A stretch of 64,000 nt of DNA from Pseudomonadaceae bacterium. GTDB lineage: Bacteria > Pseudomonadota > Gammaproteobacteria > Pseudomonadales > Azotimanducaceae. The DNA is taken from the NCBI GenBank assembly GCA_024743175.1, contig JANSXA010000001.1:1-64000 (forward strand). Direction: 5' to 3'. The stretch's first letter is position 1. Each line of letters begins with the position of its first letter. This document shows, in pieces, positions 25,883 through 34,805 of the stretch. The position numbers and the translations under genes are program-made. The notes beneath the pieces were generated by a model, which was given only the letters and a program-made list of their open reading frames with translations, had not been told where the DNA came from and ran no database searches.

Positions 25883-28152
25883 GCGACGGTCAACCGGGCC
25901 TGGAGATCCCCGGCGTCAGCCTCGGCGAAATTCTGGGCCGTGGCGGCATGTCGACAATCTACGCAGGAACACAGGCAGGCACTGAGCAGAAGGTTGCGGT
26001 AAAGGTGCTCAATGCCGGCGTTGCGGCATTACCTGCTGCACATCAGAGGTTCTTGAGTGGCGCTAAATTACACAGCCAGCTGAAACATCCGAACATTGTG
26101 CGGGTACTCGACTACGGAGAATCTGAGGGTAAAAGCTACGTTGTACAGGAGTATCTCAGCGGTGGTGATCTGAACCAGCAGCTGCAGAAGGGTCTGCATA
26201 TGCAGGCGGCGATCAAGATCATCAAGGACATCGCCAGAGCGCTGGATTATGCCCACGCGGTAGGGGTTATTCATCGCGATATCAAACCCGAAAACATTCT
26301 GTTCCGGAAAAACGGCAGTGCGGTGCTCACTGACTTTGACATCGCGGTAACACTGTCCGATGAAAGTACCAGAACTGACAAAGGCACGGTGTTTGGCACG
26401 CCGGAATACATCAGTCCCGAGCAGGCGGCGGGCCGCCCGGTAGATGGTCGTTCAGATCTGTACAGCCTCAGTGTTGTGATGTTTCATATGTTCACCGGCG
26501 ATCTGCCGTATCGAGCGGAAACAGCAATGGGTGTTGGGGTAAAACACCTGCAGGACCCGATACCCAAGCTGCCTAACTACCTGGCCGCGTTTCAGCAGGT
26601 CATTGATAAAGCTCTGGCTAAAAAGCCGGAAGCACGCTTTCAAACCGGTGAGGAACTGGTGGAGGCACTGGATCGTATCCGGTCGGAAGCAGATGTGCCG
26701 GAAGCGACAATAAAATCTCGTCCGATAGATACCCAGGAGATAGTCGCGGTAGGTGGGGATCTGTTATCGACCACAAGAGATCCAGCCCGTCAGGAACGAC
26801 AGTCTCTGCGTTTGAAACGCCGTCGCCGTGTCAGGTCTGCGCTGTTGGTTCTGTTGCTTGCGGCTATCGGCGCAGGTGGTTTTTATGCTGTTGAAATGCG
26901 GCTGATCGATCCTGACCGCCTGCTTGCGCAAATGGGCATTGGTGAAGATCCGCTGTTGATTGTCGCCTGGTCTGAGGCGCAATCCATGCGCCAGGACCCG
27001 AATCAGGGGCTGACCGCAATTGTTGCAGCTTACCGGCGGGTACTGTCTATTGACCCGGACCATGCCGGGGCGCGTTCGGAAGTGGCAAATCTCAATGCAG
27101 ACTGGAAGGCGAGTATTCGTGAGGCGTTTATGCAACGCAGTCTGCAGCGCGCGCAGACCCGCCTGGAAGAGGGTAAGTCGGTGTTCCCCAATGACCCGCA
27201 ATGGGTGCAGATGGATATTGAGCTGCAGAACCGTCAGCGCGCGGAACGCATTGTCAGCATGACCGAAGCGTTGCTGACCGGTAATGGAATTTCAGACCTG
27301 CCCAGTGCAACTGCTGCAATACAGTCTTATCAGGAAGTTCTGCGCCTGGCACCCGCTCACCCGGAAGCGCAGCAGGCATTGAGCGAAATAGCCCTGCATT
27401 ATGCAGGCCTTGCCAGTGCGGCCGCAGAAAGCGGTGAGGTCTCTAACGCAATAAATCTGTTGGAACGTGCAACTGCCGCGGATGCCACGTTAACCATGCT
27501 CGATGATGTGCGAAAACTGATTTCGCAAGCTACGACAGCGCGGGCTGCCATTGATGATCTGCTGCAGCAGGCGCGTCAATATCGAGCCGAGGGACAACTG
27601 ATAAAACCCTCCGGAGAGAACGCGGCAGAGTTGTATCATCGGGTTCTGGCAACCGACCCGGATAACGTTTTTGCGGCCCAGGGTCTGGATGAGGTCACCG
27701 CTCAGATCACTGCCAGTGCAGAACAACTGCTGGCGCAGGGCGATCTGGCTGCTGTGGATATGCTGGTTGCTCAAGCTGCAGCAGCCGGTATGAGTGAGTC
27801 TATAGTGAACGAGATCCGTGGGCGTATGGATACCGAGCTGGAACGTTTGAGTACAATTGAGCAGCGCCTTGCCCAGGCTGAAGAACTGATTGACGTGGGA
27901 TATCTCACCGCGCCAACAAACGAAAACGCCATCACCTACCTGCGCGAAGTGCAGCAGTTGGACCCAGGTAATGAAATGGCTGCTGCACTGCTGCAACAAT
28001 GTGCGCAACGCCTGGCAGAAGTTGCTCGTGAAGCCTACGAATTTGGTTTGGGTGATGCGGCAGAGCGCTACCTGAACCTGGCGCTGACAATTACCCCAGA
28101 AGTGGCGGAATGGGTGGCGTTACGTGAGCGTTGGGAGGCTGAAAAAAGCTGA
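25879..28152 (+). CDS. membrane-bound Ser/Thr protein kinase with a DFD variant motif
   Basis: A 757-residue eukaryotic-type kinase. Kinase domain at 13-275: glycine loop GRGGMS 20-25, ATP-binding K42 in VAVKVL, catalytic D134 in HRDIKPEN, metal-binding D152 in a DFD motif instead of DFG, and GTPEYISPEQ. A basic stretch and one membrane helix follow near 315-335 (SALLVLLLAAIGAGGFYAV). The C-terminal 420 residues are helical with TPR-like repeats (YRRVLSIDPDHAGA, YQEVLRLAPAHPEAQQAL, YHRVLATDPDNVFAAQGL) and probably face the periplasm. The gene overlaps the MORN gene before it and the FHA gene after it, so substrate and sensor may be neighbours. Confidence 0.9.
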   Translation: MSDGQPGLEIPGVSLGEILGRGGMSTIYAGTQAGTEQKVAVKVLNAGVAALPAAHQRFLSGAKLHSQLKHPNIVRVLDYGESEGKSYVVQEYLSGGDLNQQLQKGLHMQAAIKIIKDIARALDYAHAVGVIHRDIKPENILFRKNGSAVLTDFDIAVTLSDESTRTDKGTVFGTPEYISPEQAAGRPVDGRSDLYSLSVVMFHMFTGDLPYRAETAMGVGVKHLQDPIPKLPNYLAAFQQVIDKALAKKPEARFQTGEELVEALDRIRSEADVPEATIKSRPIDTQEIVAVGGDLLSTTRDPARQERQSLRLKRRRRVRSALLVLLLAAIGAGGFYAVEMRLIDPDRLLAQMGIGEDPLLIVAWSEAQSMRQDPNQGLTAIVAAYRRVLSIDPDHAGARSEVANLNADWKASIREAFMQRSLQRAQTRLEEGKSVFPNDPQWVQMDIELQNRQRAERIVSMTEALLTGNGISDLPSATAAIQSYQEVLRLAPAHPEAQQALSEIALHYAGLASAAAESGEVSNAINLLERATAADATLTMLDDVRKLISQATTARAAIDDLLQQARQYRAEGQLIKPSGENAAELYHRVLATDPDNVFAAQGLDEVTAQITASAEQLLAQGDLAAVDMLVAQAAAAGMSESIVNEIRGRMDTELERLSTIEQRLAQAEELIDVGYLTAPTNENAITYLREVQQLDPGNEMAAALLQQCAQRLAEVAREAYEFGLGDAAERYLNLALTITPEVAEWVALRERWEAEKS

Positions 28153-29279
28153 TGCAGACAGATATTTCTTACCTTTTGTACTGGGAAGACGACACTATTC
28201 CGATCAGTGGCAGCATGACGTTTGGCAACCACCTGGACAACGATATCGTTGTACCGGGTGAAGATGTTGCAGATTTCCATGCTCGTGTCGATCTTTCCGA
28301 ACGAGGACCGGTGGTCATCCCCCTGGGGGATGCAACGATCAGCGTCAATGGCCAGGAGCATGCATCACCCCTGCAGCTGATTATCGGCGACACTGTCGGC
28401 ATCGGCCAGGAGATGCTGCAGGTGGGCATAGAGGTTGAAACACGGGACCCTGATGCGGCGCAGAGCTGGGTATTGCGGGGCGACGATGATTCCCGTTTTG
28501 AGATTCGGGGTGAACTATCCATTGGGCGTGCGGCTAATGCTGACATCTCCATTGCCAAGGAGCACATCTCGCGTCATCACGCTCGCCTTATAGAACATGA
28601 TCAGATGATATGGATTCAGGATCTGAATTCAGCCAATGGCACCCGCCTGAACAATACACCGGTGATCGGTGGTGCGCGTATGTTTCACGGCGACTATATC
28701 TATTTTGACAAAGTGCGTTATCAGCTCATCGGCCAGGGTGGCGCCCTTACCCCGGTGCAGCATTTTGTTGATCCACTACGGGGTACGCGTAATCAGCCAC
28801 CGCCAAAACAACTGGACACCACTGAATTCAGCGCCGTTGAAGAACCCTTACTGGCACCTGCGGAAATTCCAGCATTGGATGAAACCGGCGCGTTTCTGAT
28901 AGGCGTTTCAGAATCAGTAGATGGTGAAGTGCTGCGTCTGGGCATCGGCGAATCGCTGCTGGGTCGTGGTGACCATTGTCATATCACCATTGCTGATGCC
29001 ACCGTATCCCAGGAGCATGCAAAAATCAGCGTGCGACCGGAAGGCGTTCGGGTGACCAATCTGATGTCCACCAATGGCACAAAGGTGAATGGTGCCGATG
29101 TCACGAGTGCAGAGCTGGTTGATGGTGATGTGTTAAGAGTTGGGCGCGTTTCGCTTGTGTTCAAAGATATTCCCGCCGCGCGGGTAGAAGAACATCCGGT
29201 GCTGAAACACCTGTCTGCCTGGCTGCTGGCAGCAGTGGTTGGGGTGGCGGCCCTGTTAGCCATAACACTAATTTTTTAG
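28152..29279 (+). CDS. tail-anchored protein with two clear FHA domains
   Basis: FHA domains bind phosphothreonine. This 375-residue protein has FHA domains near 112-185 (LSIGRAANADISI, EHISRHHARL, SANGTRLNN) and 255-330 (LLGRGDHCHITI, ATVSQEHAKI, STNGTKVNG). The first 90 residues resemble a third, degenerate FHA fold (FGNHLDNDIVVPG, DFHARVD). A single C-terminal helix (LLAAVVGVAALLAITLIF) would anchor it in the membrane with the FHA domains in the cytoplasm. It starts inside the kinase stop codon (TGATG) and is a likely phosphorylation-dependent partner of that kinase. Confidence 0.88.
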   Translation: MQTDISYLLYWEDDTIPISGSMTFGNHLDNDIVVPGEDVADFHARVDLSERGPVVIPLGDATISVNGQEHASPLQLIIGDTVGIGQEMLQVGIEVETRDPDAAQSWVLRGDDDSRFEIRGELSIGRAANADISIAKEHISRHHARLIEHDQMIWIQDLNSANGTRLNNTPVIGGARMFHGDYIYFDKVRYQLIGQGGALTPVQHFVDPLRGTRNQPPPKQLDTTEFSAVEEPLLAPAEIPALDETGAFLIGVSESVDGEVLRLGIGESLLGRGDHCHITIADATVSQEHAKISVRPEGVRVTNLMSTNGTKVNGADVTSAELVDGDVLRVGRVSLVFKDIPAARVEEHPVLKHLSAWLLAAVVGVAALLAITLIF

Positions 29280-29380
29280 CCTCAGTTTTTTTACAGAGTC
29301 CTACAAAAGACAGGTAAGGTTCTGTGTGACCCGCTAATGCCGAACTGATATATTTCGCCCGTTCAGAATCTGGAGCCGAC

Positions 29381-30286
29381 ATGGCAGTAGAAATACCCTT
29401 TCGACGCGAACTCGAATTTACCTATGGAACTGCGGAGGTTATTGCACCGGGCATTCGGCGTGTGATTGCTGAAAATCCCAGTCCGTTCACCCTGTACGGC
29501 ACGGGCACCTATATTCTTGGCACTGGAAAAGTTGCGGTCATTGATCCCGGTCCGGCGGACGCAGCCCATATTCAGGCAATACTGAATGCTGTGGAAGGAG
29601 AAACCATTTCCCACATTCTGGTCACGCACACACATATGGATCACTCTCCCGGTTGCCGCCTGTTAAAACAGCATACCGATGCACCCACCTATGCCTACGG
29701 TCCTCACGGCGCCGGCAAGCTGGAAGAAGGTGTACCTGTGGAAGAGGGTGGCGACATGGAGTTTGACCCGGACGTGCAGGTTCGCCACGGCGACATCATT
29801 GAAGGTGGTGATTGGTCGGTCGAGTGTGTTTATACACCCGGCCATACTTCAAATCATATGTGTTTTGCACTGCGGGAAGCTAAGGCGCTGTTCACCGGTG
29901 ATCACGTCATGGGCTGGTCGACCAGCATTATTTCTCCCCCGGATGGTGATATGGCAGCTTACCTGGACAGTCTGGCCCTGCTGCTGGATCGTGATGACGA
30001 AGTGTACTGGCCAACACACGGCGCGGCGATTACCGAACCTAAAGCGCTGGTCGAGGCATTTATCGAACATCGCAAAGAACGCGAAGATCAGATTCTGCAC
30101 TGTATCGACGAAGGGGTTGAAGTGATCACCGACATGGTGCCGCTGATGTATAAAGGAACCCCTGAATTCATGTATCCCGCTGCGGCGCGATCAGTTTTTG
30201 CTGCGGTTGAGTACCTGGTGGTACGCGGCGTGCTGCAAGCCAAAGGCGGTAACTTGAGTCTTGATGGGCAGTTTCAACGCGCCTGA
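29381..30286 (+). CDS. metallo-beta-lactamase-fold hydrolase (LACTB2-like)
   Basis: A 301-residue soluble hydrolase. It carries the dinuclear zinc motif THTHMDHSPG near residue 85, the histidine in YTPGHTSNHMCF, the bridging aspartate in FTGDHVMGWST, and the late histidine in YWPTHGAAI. The C-terminal helical part (FIEHRKEREDQIL) is typical of the LACTB2 / glyoxalase II-like group, which includes RNases and thioesterases, so the substrate is open. It is separated from the FHA gene by 101 bp and may have its own promoter. Confidence 0.85.
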   Translation: MAVEIPFRRELEFTYGTAEVIAPGIRRVIAENPSPFTLYGTGTYILGTGKVAVIDPGPADAAHIQAILNAVEGETISHILVTHTHMDHSPGCRLLKQHTDAPTYAYGPHGAGKLEEGVPVEEGGDMEFDPDVQVRHGDIIEGGDWSVECVYTPGHTSNHMCFALREAKALFTGDHVMGWSTSIISPPDGDMAAYLDSLALLLDRDDEVYWPTHGAAITEPKALVEAFIEHRKEREDQILHCIDEGVEVITDMVPLMYKGTPEFMYPAAARSVFAAVEYLVVRGVLQAKGGNLSLDGQFQRA

Positions 30287-30308
30287 TCCTGACCCAGCAC
30301 GACTGCCG

Positions 30309-32501
30309 CTAACCAGCAGATATACGCTCTGAGATAATCGGCGGCTTGCCGCTGTCTTCGTCTTCATCCAACAGCGCCAGCGGTAACTGCACCATTACAG
30401 CCACACCTGATCCGTCAGCTAGGTTCAGTGCGCGGACAAAACCGCCGTGGTACTCCGCGATGATGCGCACCACATATAGTCCCAGGCCAAAATGCAGGCG
30501 GTTCTGCTGGCCACGATGACTGACCATGGAATCAAAAACAGATTTTTCAACCGCGCTGGGTAACACCGGACCGCGGTTGGCGACGGTGATCTGCAGCTGA
30601 TCGCCAAACACGTCCAGCTGTACGCGGATGGGACTGTCGGCGCGGGAAAAATCGATGGCGTTATCAATGATTTTATCGAGCAGCTGTTCGATACGGAAAT
30701 CTGAGACCAGCGCAAAAGCGGGTCTGCCGGCACCTCGATAGACAAAGCTGCGCTGCTTGTGGACCAATTTGCAGTTGGCAACGTAGTTATCAATCAGTTC
30801 GTTCAGGTCAATCAGTTCAAGCTCTTCCGCTTCAAGGGAATCTTCCAGATTGGCTGCATCAGCCAGGTTCTGCACAATTGAGCCAATGCGGTTCACACCA
30901 CGCTTGGCGCTCTCGAGGTATTTTGATTCGGCAACGTCCGGATACTCCTGAGCCAGGTTCTGTAAAGATGTACTCAATGTGTTCAGAGGGTTGTTTATTT
31001 CGTGGCGCAGGGTGCGAGGCATGCTTTCAAGAAACGTGTTGTGTCGGTGCAGACGTGTCAACATATTTGATACGCTGCGTGCCAGGTCGCCGATTTCATC
31101 TCCCGCGTACATCTCGTGGGTCAGCTCGTTAGTGCGCAGGCGCCCGTAAGTATCAATAGCCGCACTGGCTTCCCGGCGTAAACCGCGGATGCGCCAGGCG
31201 AGCCGACCGGCAAAAGCCAGCAAGGCAATAAACACAGCAAACAGGCTGAGTACCGACAGCAGGATGACCTGTTCCAGCGCGGTGCGTTGAAAGGCCAGAA
31301 TGTCGTTGATGTTCTGTTCCACAACAACAGTACCGATCACCTCATCTTCAGTCACAATCGGGTGTGCGGCGAGTATTATTTCACCTTTCTCACCAAAGCG
31401 GCTGCGCAGCGCGATCGGTGCGCCGGAAAGACTTGAGCTGATGGCGCGGTCTGCCTCACTTTCTTCACTGTCGCCATAGTCCAGTTCGTTGTAGCTCTCA
31501 CCAATCACCAGGGCGTGAATCCAGGGTCGGATAGATTCAAAGATTCTTGCGATACGCTGAAATATTCTCGGGTCAGATTCAGGTGCCTGACTGACCTGGA
31601 TAGCACCGGTTTCAGCGCGTACGCGTCGTTGATCATCGATCACCATGATGCGCGCGCCGGAATAGCCTAATCCCCGGATAATGTTGCGCACTTCAGGGGT
31701 GCGTAGCACTACCAGATTGAAAGCACTCTGGCCGGCTTTAGGCAGTGTCTGGGTGGAGTTAACAATCTCGCGGTCAACCGGATCGTCCACATCAAACCAG
31801 CTCAAACCAAAATACCGTCGCGAGCCAAGCGGTTCCAGCGGGAAGCGGAACTCGATCAGCACTTCGCCGTTTTCCTGTTTAACAAACCCCTGCACGCGGT
31901 TGTCCGCTGCACCGGTTTCGGCATAGCGCCACTGCTCATCCATACTGAAACCAGACAGCTCTGAAGACTCCTGCAACACCAGCGTGTAACGGCCGTCTTC
32001 AGCATCCGCTTTAATGAATTTCAAGCGGATATGGTCAGCATTATCCAGGCGCAGATAGTCGGGGTCGCGAAGTACAAGGTTGTCATCCACAATGCGCAGA
32101 TGGGCATAAAGTTGGCCCGCACGTTCGCCTAACAGAATTTTGAAGTCGCCATCAGCAGTGCCGGTATCCGATCCAAAACTGAGGTAGTCGTCCAGCAGCT
32201 CGGCATCCCAGTCGTCAGCATTGCCGTCGAGGCGGATAGGACTGCTCAGAGGGTGGGCAAACAGGGGTTCAAAGTCGTCCAGATCGATGGGTAAGTCGTT
32301 GAACAGATCGGCGCGGCCGTTAAACAGCGTAGAGATACCTTCCGCGGTGAGCAGCTGTGCCTGGGACTGTCCCTGAATCAGCAGGCGCTCCATTTCTACA
32401 AGCTGTCGATAGCTGAACCAGGGCACAATCAGAAGTGCCATGCCAAGCAAGGCAAGCTTTGTGCCCAGCCTTGGCCCGCGGAAATTAGAGAAAAATTTCA
32501 T
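30309..32501 (-). CDS. sensor histidine kinase of the proteobacterial dedicated sortase system (PdsS-like)
   Basis: A 730-residue membrane kinase. A first helix (KLALLGMALLIVPWFSYRQL) is followed by a long periplasmic region containing a beta-sandwich like the carbohydrate-binding CBM9 fold (PIRLDGNADDWDAELL, YAHLRIVDDN, EFRFPLEPLG). A second helix lies near residues 415-435, then HAMP-like sequence, the HisKA box LRHEINNPLNTLSTSLQNL, and an ATPase domain ending GLGLYVVRIIAEYHGG. The order and the opening residues match the kinase of the marine dedicated sortase system. It starts inside the stop of the regulator gene (ATGA). No sortase is visible nearby. Confidence 0.82.
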   Translation of the reverse strand: MKFFSNFRGPRLGTKLALLGMALLIVPWFSYRQLVEMERLLIQGQSQAQLLTAEGISTLFNGRADLFNDLPIDLDDFEPLFAHPLSSPIRLDGNADDWDAELLDDYLSFGSDTGTADGDFKILLGERAGQLYAHLRIVDDNLVLRDPDYLRLDNADHIRLKFIKADAEDGRYTLVLQESSELSGFSMDEQWRYAETGAADNRVQGFVKQENGEVLIEFRFPLEPLGSRRYFGLSWFDVDDPVDREIVNSTQTLPKAGQSAFNLVVLRTPEVRNIIRGLGYSGARIMVIDDQRRVRAETGAIQVSQAPESDPRIFQRIARIFESIRPWIHALVIGESYNELDYGDSEESEADRAISSSLSGAPIALRSRFGEKGEIILAAHPIVTEDEVIGTVVVEQNINDILAFQRTALEQVILLSVLSLFAVFIALLAFAGRLAWRIRGLRREASAAIDTYGRLRTNELTHEMYAGDEIGDLARSVSNMLTRLHRHNTFLESMPRTLRHEINNPLNTLSTSLQNLAQEYPDVAESKYLESAKRGVNRIGSIVQNLADAANLEDSLEAEELELIDLNELIDNYVANCKLVHKQRSFVYRGAGRPAFALVSDFRIEQLLDKIIDNAIDFSRADSPIRVQLDVFGDQLQITVANRGPVLPSAVEKSVFDSMVSHRGQQNRLHFGLGLYVVRIIAEYHGGFVRALNLADGSGVAVMVQLPLALLDEDEDSGKPPIISERISAG

Positions 32502-33199
32502 GGCTGTGACCAGCGGTACCCGTAGCCGTATTCACTTTTAATACATGAAAACTCAGCATCAGTTTTCTCGAATTTTTTTCTGATGTTGCGCATATGCGTG
32601 TTGATGGTGTTATTGGTTACCAACGATTGCATTGTAGCGTTCATCAGTGTTTCGTAGCTGACCGCGTGCCCGGGCATGCGCACCAGTTTTGCCAGCATGC
32701 GGAACTCTGTACCGGACAGATCAATACGTTCACCTTTCCAGGAGGCGAGCAGTGCTTCCTGGTCTAAAGACAGATCGCCGATCAGTTTGGCGGCTGGATT
32801 GTCGGTCTGCGGTTCCTGGTCGCGCGCCTCATTGATGCGTAACAGGGAGGAAATACGTTCGGCGAGGTAATCGAGCGATATCGGTTTGGGCAGATAATCC
32901 CAGGCGCCCAGACGCAGACCGGAAATCTTGTCGATTTCATCAATTCGCTCGGTCAGGAAGATGACCGGCAGGTTGGGTGAACGGGCAAGCAGGTCCCGGC
33001 AGATCTGAAAACCGGCATCAACTTCTTCCCCCAGAATAATATCCAGGATCGCAAGATCCGGAAGTTGCTCATCAAACCCGGCTAGAGCCTCTTCGCGGCT
33101 GCCGTAGGCTTTAACCTCGTAACCTTTCTTGGTGATCGCGTCTTTGTAATTGGAGCGTTGATCCGGGTCATCTTCAACAATGGCAATGGTTTTAGCCAA
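32498..33199 (-). CDS. OmpR-type response regulator of the dedicated sortase system (PdsR-like)
   Basis: A 233-residue regulator with a receiver domain (IAIVEDD, phosphoacceptor in LAILDIILGEEVDAGFQICR, FLTER, and lysine in LPKPIS) and a winged-helix DNA-binding domain ending SCIKSEYGYGYRW. The GEEVDAGFQICR and SWKGERIDLSGTEF patterns are those of the sortase-linked regulator family. I chose the TTG at 33199, which has AGGAG six bases upstream and puts the protein at the family's AKTIAIVEDD start; the frame extends to 33286. It is coupled to the kinase gene by ATGA. Confidence 0.85.
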   Translation of the reverse strand: MAKTIAIVEDDPDQRSNYKDAITKKGYEVKAYGSREEALAGFDEQLPDLAILDIILGEEVDAGFQICRDLLARSPNLPVIFLTERIDEIDKISGLRLGAWDYLPKPISLDYLAERISSLLRINEARDQEPQTDNPAAKLIGDLSLDQEALLASWKGERIDLSGTEFRMLAKLVRMPGHAVSYETLMNATMQSLVTNNTINTHMRNIRKKFEKTDAEFSCIKSEYGYGYRWSQP

Positions 33200-33281
33200 T
33201 TTCTTCTCCTGGTCAAAATGGGCTTTCAGTTGACCCGATTCTAACGGTTTTTGGCCTGGCGAGCCGTAAAATGTGTCAATA

Positions 33282-33409
33282 GTCACACCCTGTATTCCTT
33301 ATTCCTCCATCATTGTTCCGGCATTTTCACTTTTTACTCAGGTGGGATTTGCGAATGCGATGATGAAATGTCGGACATGAAGTTAGACACTTGAAACACA
33401 GGATGTGAC
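33282..33409. promoter_or_regulatory. divergent control region framed by a 12-base inverted repeat
   Basis: GTCACACCCTGT at 33282-33293 and ACAGGATGTGAC at 33398-33409 are inverted copies of each other with one mismatch, about 105 bp apart, between the PdsR-like gene and a rightward small ORF. A second small palindrome, ATGTC-G-GACAT, lies at 33368-33378. Such spacing could allow a regulator, perhaps PdsR itself, to bind both ends. No function is proven. Confidence 0.4.
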
Positions 33410-33616
33410 GTGAAACAACGCTACGCAGAAGACCTAAACAACCAGAACAATAAAAACAGAATGTTTGTCCCTTTCAGTGAAGATCTGCTCGCTGCAGCAG
33501 GTAGCCCGCTGGGTGAACTGGTGCCGTTTCAACTTGAATATCGATGTGTACGTTTACTTGACGGTACCTGCGAGTTCGACAGCTTGAGCGAACCAATGGA
33601 CACAGCCGCGGCTTAG
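33410..33616 (+). CDS. small protein of unknown function
   Basis: A 68-residue acidic protein from GTG 33410, with AGGA seven bases upstream. It has no signal peptide, membrane helix or known motif. The middle (FVPFSEDLLAAAGSPLGEL and FQLEYRCVRLLDGTCEFD) looks folded, with two cysteines. Its placement behind a proper ribosome site and opposite the PdsR-like gene supports it being real. It is not a sortase or a sortase substrate, because it lacks a signal peptide and an LPXTG-type motif. Confidence 0.5.
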   Translation: MKQRYAEDLNNQNNKNRMFVPFSEDLLAAAGSPLGELVPFQLEYRCVRLLDGTCEFDSLSEPMDTAAA

Positions 33617-33686
33617 CGTCCTCACTGCTTGCATTTTGCCCCAGGTTTCGTGCAGGCTGCCTGAATTCCTTTCCGGGGCTTTGTGA

Positions 33687-34283
33687 TTGGCCTACCTGGC
33701 AGCCAACTGGCTTGAAATAATCGGTCTGATATCCGGCTTGCTGTGCGTCTGGCTGCTGATCCGCGAGAACGTTCTGACCTTTCCGCTCGGTTTGATTTAC
33801 GCTGTTGTGACCGTTGTGGTAGTGGCACGGGCAAATCTGTTTGCAGACGTCCTGCTTAACCTTTACTACGTCGTGATGAATGCTTACGGCTGGTATTTCT
33901 GGATCTATGGCGGCCGTGAGCGACGCACTTCAGACACACTTCTCGTGGCCTGGGTGCCGAAACAGCATTGGCTCGGCATAGTTGCAGTGATTGTTCTCGG
34001 TACGCTGTTGATGGGCTGGTATTTTGCGACCCAGACTCAGGCCTCGCTGCCTTATCCCGACAGTTTCACCACGGTTGCAAGCTTTGTCGCCATGTGGATG
34101 TCTGCCAGAAAGTACCTGGAAAGCTGGATATTGTGGCTGATTATTGATGTGATCCAGGTGGGTCTTTACATCGTGAAGGGTATCGAAGCTTACGCGCTTT
34201 TATATCTCATCTATCTGTTCATGGCCGTTTACGGCTGGTTTGCCTGGCGTCGGCATCTTGTTGCCCAGAATATGGCCGCGTGA
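33687..34283 (+). CDS. pnuC: nicotinamide riboside transporter PnuC
   Basis: PnuC lets nicotinamide riboside into the cell by facilitated diffusion. The 198-residue product has about seven helices and the family hallmarks FPLGLIYAVVTVVVV, LNLYYVVMNAYGWYFW and the late YLIYLFMAVYGWFAW with paired Tyr/Trp residues. The start is TTG 33687 without a strong ribosome site. It is followed after 3 bp by a nicotinamide riboside kinase-like gene, which would trap the imported nucleoside by phosphorylation. Confidence 0.92.
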   Translation: MAYLAANWLEIIGLISGLLCVWLLIRENVLTFPLGLIYAVVTVVVVARANLFADVLLNLYYVVMNAYGWYFWIYGGRERRTSDTLLVAWVPKQHWLGIVAVIVLGTLLMGWYFATQTQASLPYPDSFTTVASFVAMWMSARKYLESWILWLIIDVIQVGLYIVKGIEAYALLYLIYLFMAVYGWFAWRRHLVAQNMAA

Positions 34284-34286
34284 CAC

Positions 34287-34805
34287 GTGTTGTTTGTGGT
34301 CACGGGGACGGAATCCAGCGGTAAAACCAGCCTGGTAGAAGCGCTGGCGAAACATCTGAAAGCGCCCGGTGTAACAGAAACCTCGCGTGTTTATCTGCAG
34401 GGTAGGGTGGGCTATCAGCCTTCAGACCTTCTGCAGATTGCTCAGCAGCAACAGGCTGCGGAAGGTGCTGTTCTGGCCAGCGCACCAACCCTGGCGATTG
34501 CCGATACCGATCTGCAGGTGGTCTATATCTGGTGGCAGGAGCGTTTTGGTCCTGCGCCTGAGGTGTTGCAGGAGGCTTACGCGCAGCAGAGCCCCCGGCA
34601 TTACCTGCTGTGTAAACCAGATCTGCCCTGGGAAGCCGATCCGCTGCGGGAAAACCCTGCAGACCGTGAACGCTTATGGGAGGTTTATCGGCAGGACCTG
34701 TCTGCCCGGCAGTTAGCATTCTCTATCATTGAGGGGGTAGGCCAGCAGCGGTTGGATAATGCTTTGCGGGCTATCCGACAGGTCCTATCAGGCGCTGTGC
34801 AGTAA
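34287..34805 (+). CDS. NadR-type nicotinamide riboside kinase domain protein
   Basis: A 172-residue P-loop kinase. Walker A is TGTESSGKTSLVEAL at residues 6-20. VTETSRVYLQ and LAIADTDLQVVYIWWQERFG match the ribosylnicotinamide kinase domain of NadR, and the lid region RENPADRERLW is also typical. It lacks the adenylyltransferase and repressor domains of E. coli NadR. It sits 3 bp after pnuC, so transport and phosphorylation are coupled. The GTG start is at 34287. Its last 18 bases overlap the opposite gene. Confidence 0.85.
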   Translation: MLFVVTGTESSGKTSLVEALAKHLKAPGVTETSRVYLQGRVGYQPSDLLQIAQQQQAAEGAVLASAPTLAIADTDLQVVYIWWQERFGPAPEVLQEAYAQQSPRHYLLCKPDLPWEADPLRENPADRERLWEVYRQDLSARQLAFSIIEGVGQQRLDNALRAIRQVLSGAVQ

